From Deltaproteobacteria bacterium (GTDB taxonomy: Bacteria; Myxococcota_A; UBA9160; UBA4427), in NCBI GenBank assembly GCA_029261855.1, contig JAJDAN010000028.1, forward strand, positions 1-64,000: a DNA stretch of 64,000 nucleotides, read 5' to 3'. The position numbers were made by a program, and so were the translations under genes. Numbering within the stretch: the stretch's first letter is position 1; every line of letters starts with the position of its first letter. The notes under the pieces are model-generated. The model was not told the origin of the DNA, did no database searches, and was given only the letters and a program-made list of their open reading frames with translations. Below, piece after piece: positions 1-6,560 of this stretch.

Positions 1-86
1 GCGAAGACGCGCTCGTCGAAGCGCGGCCGGAAGCTCTCCGGCCGACTGTCCGGGTCCCGCAGATCCACCACGTCATTGCCGAGCAC
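1..86 (-). CDS. 4'-phosphopantetheinyl transferase, N-terminal fragment (runs off the left edge)
   Basis: Reading the minus strand from a GTG at 86 gives a peptide containing NDVVDLRDPD and then RFDERVF. This is the N-terminal signature of the AcpS/Sfp-superfamily phosphopantetheinyl transferases found beside bacterial type II FAS and PKS genes. Such enzymes transfer 4'-phosphopantetheine from CoA to the conserved serine of an acyl carrier protein. A GGAG-like ribosome site lies about 8 bases upstream, and the start overlaps the end of the acyltransferase gene by 14 bases. It is the last gene visible in the fatty-acid-like operon and would activate the ACP encoded two genes upstream. Only about 28 residues are visible, so the family call rests on one motif. 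Confidence 0.6.
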   Translation of the reverse strand, partial: MLGNDVVDLRDPDSRPESFRPRFDERVF

Positions 87-903
87 GGAAATACTCCGCT
101 TCCATGCGCATCAGCTCGCGCACGATCTGCAGCGCGAGATCTCGCGAACGCCGCACACCCCGGGCATCGCTCTTCGGCTCGATGCAGTTGATCGACACGT
201 CCATCACGTCACCTCGAGCCGGATAGTCGCCCCAGGTCTCCTGGCGACGTCCACGCAAATAGACACAGAGCACCCGGCAACGCGGCACAGCGCCCACGAT
301 CCGCCCGACACCCCAGGCCGCCGCGTTCTCTTCGACGCGCCCCGAGCGGCTTCGGCCCGCCTCCGGAAAGAGCAGGGCCGTCTCGCCGCGCCCGAGCAGG
401 TACTTCACCCGCTCGAGCACGTCGCCCACGCCTTCGCGGGCACCGCCGCGCGTGATCGGAATGCATTTGGCGACGTAGATCAGCATCCGGGAGAGCGGCG
501 TCCTCGCGAAGTTCGTGCTCTCGGGCGTGTTCCAGGGCAGCTCGTCGAAGTGGCGCAGCCAGTAGAAGGCCGAGCCCAGTGCCCAGGCGACCAGGAAGGA
601 GTCGATCAACGTGAGGTGGTTCGCGCAGACGAGCATCGGCGCGTCCGACTGCCGTCGGATGGCGCGGTAGCGGGCCCGGATCGACCTCGCCTGGGCGATG
701 CGATAGCCGAAGCGGAATCGCATCACGAGGGCCGAGACGCCGATCCAGAGCGGCGCCGCCAGCCAGCTCACGCGTCTCTGTCGGACATGCTGCCGGGCAT
801 GCCGAGCCGCCAGCCCGGAGTCGACCCGCGCCTCCGGCGTGCCCGACGCGCCCGCCCCGATGCGATCCGATCGAGGCTGGCTCCCGCTCGGCCCGCTCCC
901 CAC
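73..903 (-). CDS. PlsC-type lysophospholipid acyltransferase
   Basis: This 276-residue protein has the two core acyltransferase motifs: NHLTLID (residues 95-101, the HX4D catalytic pair) and FPEAGRS (179-185, the phosphate-binding FPEGTRS equivalent). A hydrophobic stretch near 47-60 suggests membrane association at the inner leaflet. The family moves an acyl chain from acyl-ACP or acyl-CoA to a glycerol-phosphate or related acceptor. The GTG start at 903 follows GGAGG at a 5-base spacing. Placed directly after the ACP gene in an operon of acyl-chain enzymes, it is the likely step that unloads the finished chain onto a lipid acceptor. The acceptor cannot be read from the sequence. Confidence 0.85.
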   Translation of the reverse strand: MGSGPSGSQPRSDRIGAGASGTPEARVDSGLAARHARQHVRQRRVSWLAAPLWIGVSALVMRFRFGYRIAQARSIRARYRAIRRQSDAPMLVCANHLTLIDSFLVAWALGSAFYWLRHFDELPWNTPESTNFARTPLSRMLIYVAKCIPITRGGAREGVGDVLERVKYLLGRGETALLFPEAGRSRSGRVEENAAAWGVGRIVGAVPRCRVLCVYLRGRRQETWGDYPARGDVMDVSINCIEPKSDARGVRRSRDLALQIVRELMRMEAEYFRARQ

Positions 904-936
904 GCATTCCTCCGATCCGCCCTGCCCGGGACCGGA

Positions 937-1182
937 CTAGAGCTTCCCCGAGATCAGGTTCACCGCGTCGCCCACGGTGTTGACCTGGTCCACGTCCTCG
1001 TCGGCGATCTCGATGTCGAAGTCGTCCTCGAAGGCGATCACCACATCGACGAGCCGGGCCGAGTTGACCTTGAGATCATCGAGGATGCTGGTCTCCATGC
1101 CCACCGAAGTCAGTGCCTCATCGTTCTTCACCCAGGGGGTGAGAATCTTCACGACCCGCTCGAAGACTTCCGTCTCTTCCAT
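937..1182 (-). CDS. Acyl carrier protein of a secondary FAS-II operon
   Basis: This small acidic 81-residue protein has the four-helix ACP pattern. The phosphopantetheine attachment site reads VNSAR around Ser41 instead of the usual DSL, so the Asp before the serine is Asn and the following Leu is Ala. The downstream acidic helix (residues 46-62) that docks FAS partners is retained. The start follows an AAAGGGGAAG ribosome site. It lies between the FabF-type synthase and the acyltransferase and should carry the growing chain for the operon's enzymes. The non-standard motif suggests a specialised carrier rather than the housekeeping AcpP. Confidence 0.88.
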   Translation of the reverse strand: MEETEVFERVVKILTPWVKNDEALTSVGMETSILDDLKVNSARLVDVVIAFEDDFDIEIADEDVDQVNTVGDAVNLISGKL

Positions 1183-1262
1183 TGTGCTTCCCCTTTGTCC
1201 TTCTTCTTCGTTCCGCCCAGAGCGGTCGATCGCTGGATCCTAGCCCCGGAAGGGGCGGATGG

Positions 1263-2561
1263 TCAGGCTTCCCACTTCCGGTAGGCCAGGCAGGCGTTGA
1301 CGTCCCCGAAACCGAAGCCGGCCTTCAGGAGCGTCTTCAGGTTCGGCGCTTCCTGCACGCTGTGCGGGATCGCGGCCCCGTAGGCCTCGATCTCGGGATG
1401 CAAGTCGTCGCAATTGATGCACGGGTGCAGGAACCCGCCGCGAAGCATCAAGATGCTCGCCACGGATTCCACCGCCCCGGCGGCTCCGAGGGTGTGGCCG
1501 ACCATGCCCTTCGTGGCGGTGATCGTGGGCATGTTCCCGGGCTCGCGCCCCAGCGCCTTGGCCCAGGACGCAATCTCCTTGGGATCGGCACCCGTGGCGG
1601 TGAGGTGTCCGTTCACGGCATCCACTTCAGACGCGTCGATGCCGGCATCGGCGAGGGCGAGGCCGATACAGCGCTGCACGCTTTCGGGGTTCGGCGCCGT
1701 CATGCTGCCACCCCCGCGGTGACCACCGCAGTTGATACCCGCGCCCAGGATCTCGGCGTAGATCTCGGCACCCCGGGCTTGCGCGCTGTCGAGGGACTCG
1801 ACCATCAGCACACCCGCGCCCGCGCCAGGGACGAAGCCGCCCGCCGATGCAGACAGCGGCCGCGACGCTTTCTCGGGCTCTTCGTTGAAGTCACGACACA
1901 GCACGCGCATGGCGTCGAAGCCGGCCCAGATGTAGTGACTGGCCGCCTCGGCACCACCGCACAGCATGCGCTCGGCCAGGCCATCGCGGATACGCTCGAA
2001 GCCCATGGCAACGGCCTCGGCGCCGGTGCTGCATGCCGAGGAGTTGGTCGTCACCTGGTTTCCGAGCGCGAAGATCCCGGACAGACGCGCCGACACGCCG
2101 CTCGCCATCACCTGCTCGACGGAAGTCGAACCCAGGCGTCGAACCTTCCCCGCGTCGGTGAGAGGGACGACCTTTTCGGCCGTCGTGTCCATGCCGCCGA
2201 TACCGGTGCCCACGATGCAACCCGTATCCCAGTTCACGCGGTCGTCGTCCTGGGCGGGGCGCTCGAAGCCAGCGTCCTGCCAGGCCTCGAGCGCGGCCAG
2301 CGCGGCGTAGCGGTGGCTCATGTTCATGGCCATCAGCAGATCTTCGGAAAAGGCGGCCTCGGCCAGCTCGTCGACACCCTGGGGCGTCCCGGCCACCCGG
2401 CAACCGAAGCCCTTCTCTTCCATGATCTCCTGGTAGCGGATGCCCGACTGGCCCTTGCGCAGGGCCATCTCGAAGTCGCGAGTGCCGTTGCCGTTGGGCG
2501 CGATGACGCCAAGCCCGGTGATCACGACCCGACGGGTCTTCTGGGTCCGCTCGCTGGTCAT
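1263..2561 (-). CDS. Beta-ketoacyl-ACP synthase, FabF/KAS II type
   Basis: This 432-residue condensing enzyme carries out decarboxylative Claisen extension of acyl-ACP with malonyl-ACP. The thiolase-fold catalytic residues are visible: Cys177 in SSACSTG, His319 in NGHLTATGADP and His356 in GHTLGAAGAVE, with Lys351 just before it, giving the Cys-His-His triad of elongating synthases. The first His motif differs from the common HGTST. Its start overlaps the stop of the FabZ-like gene by 4 bases, so the two are translationally coupled. No chain-length-factor partner is visible, which argues for a homodimer and against an aromatic polyketide system. Confidence 0.93.
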   Translation of the reverse strand: MTSERTQKTRRVVITGLGVIAPNGNGTRDFEMALRKGQSGIRYQEIMEEKGFGCRVAGTPQGVDELAEAAFSEDLLMAMNMSHRYAALAALEAWQDAGFERPAQDDDRVNWDTGCIVGTGIGGMDTTAEKVVPLTDAGKVRRLGSTSVEQVMASGVSARLSGIFALGNQVTTNSSACSTGAEAVAMGFERIRDGLAERMLCGGAEAASHYIWAGFDAMRVLCRDFNEEPEKASRPLSASAGGFVPGAGAGVLMVESLDSAQARGAEIYAEILGAGINCGGHRGGGSMTAPNPESVQRCIGLALADAGIDASEVDAVNGHLTATGADPKEIASWAKALGREPGNMPTITATKGMVGHTLGAAGAVESVASILMLRGGFLHPCINCDDLHPEIEAYGAAIPHSVQEAPNLKTLLKAGFGFGDVNACLAYRKWEA

Positions 2562-3034
2562 CTGGGAACCCCCATTCCCGAAAGCACGCCGGAACAGACC
2601 ACGCTGCCGTCATCGAGACGCATCTCGACTTCCGAGCGAAGCTTCAGGCGACGGAAGAAGGTCTTCTTGCCGACCGTCGTGACGCGCTGGCCGGGCAGCA
2701 CGGTTCCGGAGAACTCCACGTTGGCGTCGGTGAAGACCGTGACGAGCTTCTCGAGCTCTTCCGGCGAGCGCTCGAGAGCACACAGGTAGAGGCCCAGGGC
2801 CACGACGCCCGCCTGGGCCATGGTCTCGACGAGGATCACCCCCGGCGTGATCGGGTTGCCCGGAAAGTGGCCACGGTAGAAGTCCGCGTCCTCGGGGAAG
2901 CGATAGCTCGCCACGATGTGATCGGCGTCGAGCTCGTGGATCTCGTCGATGAAGCGGAAGGGGTCTTGCTGGGGCACGCGCGCCAGCACCTCTTCCTTCG
3001 AAAGGTCAGCCACCGTACATGCCTCCGTTGACAT
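2558..3034 (-). CDS. FabZ-like 3-hydroxyacyl-ACP dehydratase
   Basis: This 158-residue hotdog-fold dehydratase removes water from 3-hydroxyacyl-ACP to give trans-2-enoyl-ACP. The FabZ signature GHFPGNPITPGVILVE is present, with His56 and Glu70 as the catalytic pair, and the length matches the family. It overlaps the ketoreductase gene upstream by 29 bases and the synthase gene downstream by 4. The operon also carries a FabA-like dehydratase, so two dehydratases of different subfamilies serve the same carrier. This one is probably the general dehydratase. Confidence 0.9.
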   Translation of the reverse strand: MSTEACTVADLSKEEVLARVPQQDPFRFIDEIHELDADHIVASYRFPEDADFYRGHFPGNPITPGVILVETMAQAGVVALGLYLCALERSPEELEKLVTVFTDANVEFSGTVLPGQRVTTVGKKTFFRRLKLRSEVEMRLDDGSVVCSGVLSGMGVPR

Positions 3035-3740
3035 GGATGACCGTTCCGTTCACGTAGCTGCCCCGGGTCGCGAGGAAGGTGACCACGTCCGCGATCTCGG
3101 CGGTCGTGCCCGTGCGGCCCAGGGGGATGCGCGCGAGGATCGACGCCTTCACCTCTTCGGGAAGCTCCTCGGTCATGTCCGTGTCGATGAAGCCGGGTGC
3201 GATCGAGTTGACGAGGATGTCCTTGCCCGCCATCTCCTGGGCGAGGCTCTTGGTGAACGCGTCGAGACCGGCCTTGGCCATGGTGTACGGGATCTGCCCC
3301 GGATTCCCGGTGTGGCCGACGACGCTCGAGATGTTGATGATGCGACCGCTGCCCCTCCGGAACATGAAGCGGCGCAGGATCATCTTCGTGAGATACCAGG
3401 TGCCGCGCTCGACGCTTCGGACCGCGTCGTAGTCATCGAGCTTCATGGTGAGCACGGGCGCGTTGACGTTGTAGCCGGCGTTGTTCACCAGCACGTCGAC
3501 CTGCCCGGCCTCGTCCTTCAGCTGCTTGATGAGTGCGTCGATCTGCTCGGCATCCGAGATGTCTGCCTTCAGCGCGAAGCCCCCCGGAAGCTCCGCCACG
3601 AGCTTCTGTGCCTTCTCTTCGCTGGAGCGATAGTGGACGCCCACGCGGAAGCCGGCCGCAGCCAACGCGCGACAGCATTCGGCGCCGATGCCGGTTCCGC
3701 CCCCGGTCACCAGGGCTACGGGCGCGCTCGACTCGTTCAT
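3006..3740 (-). CDS. FabG-type 3-oxoacyl-ACP reductase (SDR)
   Basis: This 244-residue classical short-chain dehydrogenase has the cofactor loop TGGGTGIG at 12-19, NNAG at 86-89, and a catalytic set of Ser near 138, Tyr152 and Lys156 (YTMAK, the FabG YSASK equivalent). It reduces 3-oxoacyl-ACP to 3-hydroxyacyl-ACP, with NADPH in the family. The C-terminal part contains the usual VNSIAPGFIDTDM loop. The start overlaps the end of the FabA-like gene by 4 bases. It belongs to the same coupled operon and provides the first reduction of each cycle. Confidence 0.93.
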   Translation of the reverse strand: MNESSAPVALVTGGGTGIGAECCRALAAAGFRVGVHYRSSEEKAQKLVAELPGGFALKADISDAEQIDALIKQLKDEAGQVDVLVNNAGYNVNAPVLTMKLDDYDAVRSVERGTWYLTKMILRRFMFRRGSGRIINISSVVGHTGNPGQIPYTMAKAGLDAFTKSLAQEMAGKDILVNSIAPGFIDTDMTEELPEEVKASILARIPLGRTGTTAEIADVVTFLATRGSYVNGTVIHVNGGMYGG

Positions 3741-4339
3741 CGTTCCATCCTGCCGCCGTGCGAGTTCTTCGACTCGATCGGGTAGTCGGGGTAGCCGATG
3801 TCCTGGAACAGCCCGACGCGGCCGCCGCTGATCTTGTAGATCTCCTCGCCGTCCACGATGACGCGCGCGTCACCCACCACCATGCACGCTCCCGCGTGCT
3901 TGATCTCGGTGTAGCGGCGCACGTCGACCTCGTAGCGGATCAGCGCGTCGTGAGGCCGGATCTGACCGAAGAAGTCGACCTCCCCGCAGCCGAGAGCCCG
4001 ACCGGTTCCGAGGCCGCCCCGCCAATTGCAGTAGAAGCCGAGCAGCTGCCAGACGCCGTCGAGCCCGAGGCAACCGGGCTGCACCGGGTCACTCACGAAG
4101 TGGCACTGGAAGAACCAGTCGTCGAGATTGACGTCCCGCTCGGCGACGATGTGGCCCTTGCTCTTGTTGGCACTGATCTCCACCACCCGGTCGAGCATCA
4201 GCATCGGCGGCGTTGGCAGGCGCGCGACGAAGGTCTCGGGCGCATCCTCGACGAGTGTCCCGTGCGCGAAGGCAAGCAGCTCGGGCTTGTCGAAGTGGTC
4301 CCGGGCCTTGAAGGCCTCGTAGCTCAGCTTCTCTTTCAT
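3737..4339 (-). CDS. FabA-like 3-hydroxydecanoyl-ACP dehydratase
   Basis: This 200-residue protein closely resembles FabA. CHFVSDPVQPGCLGLD carries His80 and Asp94, the same 14-residue spacing as the catalytic His70/Asp84 of E. coli FabA. A GRALGCGEVDFFGQI stretch follows. FabA enzymes dehydrate 3-hydroxyacyl-ACP and can isomerise trans-2 to cis-3 enoyl chains, which introduces a double bond. Whether this protein isomerises cannot be read from sequence. Alongside a FabZ-like enzyme, it raises the possibility that the operon makes unsaturated or branched-pathway acyl chains. It is about 28 residues longer than E. coli FabA, mostly at the two ends. Confidence 0.88.
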   Translation of the reverse strand: MKEKLSYEAFKARDHFDKPELLAFAHGTLVEDAPETFVARLPTPPMLMLDRVVEISANKSKGHIVAERDVNLDDWFFQCHFVSDPVQPGCLGLDGVWQLLGFYCNWRGGLGTGRALGCGEVDFFGQIRPHDALIRYEVDVRRYTEIKHAGACMVVGDARVIVDGEEIYKISGGRVGLFQDIGYPDYPIESKNSHGGRMER

Positions 4340-4363
4340 CTTGGCTTCATCTCGGTCGTCCGC

Positions 4364-5383
4364 CTAGCTCGCGCTTTGGTCCTGATTCCGGAAGCGGATC
4401 AGGTAGCGGGACCAGGCGACGCCGGACCCCACACCCACCATCGCGACGTCGTCACCAGGGCCCCACTTTTCCCAGCGCATGGATGCCACGCAGGAGGAGC
4501 TCGACGAGCCGCTATTGCCGTACCAGTCCACGTTGAAGTGGTGGCGGTCCTCCGGGATCTCGCAACGTCGACAGACAGTCTCGAGCATCCGCAGATTGGC
4601 CTGGTGTCCGATGAAGTGGAAGTTGCGGCTCGGCTCCTCGTAGGCGGCCTGCAGCTCCTTCACGAACATCGTCGTCTTCTTGATGGCGAACATCTGTACC
4701 TGGCGGCCTTCCTGGTAGAAGTGACCCAGTCGGGGCACGACGATCAGGTCGGCGGACAGGGGATTGCCGGCGAAGACCGAGTCGTGGATCTCCGCGCGAC
4801 CCGGATGCCGGGTGGAGATCACTGCCGCCACCGAGCCGTCTCCCCACAGCACCGCCGAGGCGCGGTCGTTGTAGTCGACGGTGCGCGTCATGACGTCGGC
4901 CGCGATCAGCAGCAGATAGGGCGGTAGCTTGTCCGGCTGCATCATCGAGAGCACGTTCATGCCGGCGAAGAAGCTGGTGCAGGCCGAGTTCACGTCGATG
5001 GACGGGACGTCGATGTTCAGCTCTTTCGAGATGTTGCAGGCTTCTGCGGGCGACACCGTATCGGGCGCGCAACCCCCACCCACCACCATGCCGATGTCGG
5101 ACAGGCTGATACCCGCGCGCTCACAGGCCAGTCGAGCGGCCTGGGCCGCGAGCCCGGCGTTCGAGATGTACGACGCCTCGATGGCGCCGCGCGGGTCCGC
5201 GTTCCGCGTCTCGCGGATGTAGTCGAGGTCCATGGCGGTGCGGCGGGACCGGATCCCGACGCGCTCCATGATCCACTCGTCCGAGGTCCCGATGTCGAGG
5301 GACTCGAGGAACTTGTTGTCGACCTCGTTCTTCGGGTGCGCGTGGCCCAGCCCGTGCAGCTGCAGATTCGGAAGTGTACTCAT
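4364..5383 (-). CDS. Beta-ketoacyl-ACP synthase III (FabH-like)
   Basis: The ATG at 5383 overlaps the stop of the upstream reductase as ATGA and gives a 339-residue protein of normal KAS III length; the frame extends further upstream but that part is not protein-like. The catalytic triad is present: Cys135 in VNSACTSFF, His260 in IGHQAN and Asn290 in YGNSGSSS. The family primes synthesis by condensing an acyl-CoA with malonyl-ACP. Its presence means the operon can start its own chains rather than borrow them from housekeeping FAS. The primer cannot be inferred. Confidence 0.9.
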   Translation of the reverse strand: MSTLPNLQLHGLGHAHPKNEVDNKFLESLDIGTSDEWIMERVGIRSRRTAMDLDYIRETRNADPRGAIEASYISNAGLAAQAARLACERAGISLSDIGMVVGGGCAPDTVSPAEACNISKELNIDVPSIDVNSACTSFFAGMNVLSMMQPDKLPPYLLLIAADVMTRTVDYNDRASAVLWGDGSVAAVISTRHPGRAEIHDSVFAGNPLSADLIVVPRLGHFYQEGRQVQMFAIKKTTMFVKELQAAYEEPSRNFHFIGHQANLRMLETVCRRCEIPEDRHHFNVDWYGNSGSSSSSCVASMRWEKWGPGDDVAMVGVGSGVAWSRYLIRFRNQDQSAS

Positions 5384-6324
5384 CGCGTCACTCCCGAGAT
5401 GTGCTCGCCGCCGTCCACGCGGATGACGTCGCCGTTGATCCAGGCCGCCTCGTCCAGGGACAGCAGGTAGATGACGTTCGCCACGTCCCGGGGCAGGGTC
5501 AGACGGCCCATGGGATTCCGGAGTCGTGCCTGGGCCTTGAGGATGTTGCTGCCGGGGATCGCGGCCAGTGCCGGCGTCTCCGTGACGCCCGCCTGGATGA
5601 TGTTGCAGCGGACGCCATGGGGGCCGAACTCCGTCGCGATCGATCGGCAGAGTGCCTCGAGGGCGACCTTCGCCGCCGACACCGCCGCATAGCCCTTCCA
5701 CGCGACCTCGTTGCCCTCACTCGTGAGGCCGAAGATCCGGGCGTCGTCCGAGAAGAGCCCCCGGGTGAACAGACCCTGGGTCCAACCGAGCAGGCTCGTA
5801 CCCATGCTCAAGATGGTGCGAGCGAAGTCCTCTTCGTCGAGGTAGCGGTCCTCGTATTTCGGGGCGTGCGACACCGTGTGGACGCCGTCCTCACCATCGG
5901 CGAGCAGCTCGTCGGCGGCCTCCGCCAGCTTCCCGCCGTCGATTCCCAGCTTCGCGGCCAGACGGTCGCCGGCGGTGCGGGGGGTGATCTTCTCGGGCGC
6001 GATCAACTTGAGATTGCCGAACGCGATGGAATGGAGCAGCACCCGCACGCGGCCGGTCCCACCGAGGGTCTCTTGGATCTCCTCGAGGACTTCGTTCCGC
6101 TTCTCGGACGAGATGGCATCGACGTTCCAGGTCCGGAGCGACGGCGCGACCCCGCGCAGCTTCTCGAACTCGGGCTCGATGTTCTTCATCGCGCTTCGCC
6201 GATCACGATGGACGATGAGAAGGTTCATTCCCTTCTCACCCAGCTTTCGGGCCGTCGCGAGACCGAAGCCGCTGGAGCCACCCAGGATCAACGCCCAGCT
6301 GTCGTTGGGGAAATCACTCGCCAC
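5380..6324 (-). CDS. FabI-type enoyl-ACP reductase (SDR)
   Basis: This 314-residue SDR has a GGSSGFGL nucleotide loop at 15-22 and a LLHSIAFG motif like the VHSIAFA of FabI. The catalytic residues are Tyr212 and Lys219 in YAAVSAAK. The Y-x6-K spacing is diagnostic of enoyl reductases, against Y-x3-K in ketoreductases. It is longer than FabI because of extra sequence around 110-165. The GTG start at 6324 follows AGGAG at about 7 bases. It is the first gene of the minus-strand FAS-like operon and would complete full reduction of each cycle, so the product need not be a polyene. Confidence 0.85.
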   Translation of the reverse strand: MASDFPNDSWALILGGSSGFGLATARKLGEKGMNLLIVHRDRRSAMKNIEPEFEKLRGVAPSLRTWNVDAISSEKRNEVLEEIQETLGGTGRVRVLLHSIAFGNLKLIAPEKITPRTAGDRLAAKLGIDGGKLAEAADELLADGEDGVHTVSHAPKYEDRYLDEEDFARTILSMGTSLLGWTQGLFTRGLFSDDARIFGLTSEGNEVAWKGYAAVSAAKVALEALCRSIATEFGPHGVRCNIIQAGVTETPALAAIPGSNILKAQARLRNPMGRLTLPRDVANVIYLLSLDEAAWINGDVIRVDGGEHISGVTR

Positions 6325-6500
6325 TGCCCACTCCTCGTGATAGCGAGGCTTCCCCGGAATGTACCCCCAGAGGGGTCCACCCCGGCTCGCGGTTGCAGCT
6401 CCGTCGTACCGCGCCTCGGGCAGACGCTAGGCCCGGCCGCAGAGGGCACGAAGGAGGGGAAGCTACTCGATCGATCAGGGGGTTGAGTGCGAAATTAGTG
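6325..6500. other. Intergenic region upstream of the FAS-like operon
   Basis: This interval between the helicase terminator and the first operon gene should hold the operon promoter, read on the minus strand. I see no convincing -35/-10 pair, no riboswitch-like fold and no small open frame with a ribosome site. The AGGAG at the left end belongs to the reductase start. Confidence 0.4.
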
Positions 6501-6527
6501 CAAAAAAGCGCCGGCGGGAGCCGCCGG
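6501..6527 (-). terminator. Intrinsic terminator of the DinG-type helicase gene
   Basis: The perfect 7-bp inverted repeat CCGGCGG / CCGCCGG (6511-6517 and 6521-6527) has a 3-base loop. On the minus strand it is followed within three bases by six T residues. It lies 34 bases past the helicase stop codon and separates that gene from the FAS-like operon. Confidence 0.9.
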
Positions 6528-6560
6528 AACGTTCGCTGTTTCGCAGTCAGCGGGGACCCA

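Noticed and set aside
76-1284. Long open frames antisense to the FAS-like genes, such as 76-1284 and 1182-2789 on the plus strand
   Set aside because: High GC removes stop codons from all frames. The products lack domain motifs, and the opposite strand carries clear catalytic residues.
5384-5701. Upstream extension of the KAS III frame to 5701
   Set aside because: The extra residues are antisense-like and lie inside the enoyl reductase gene. The ATG at 5383 overlaps that gene's stop as ATGA.
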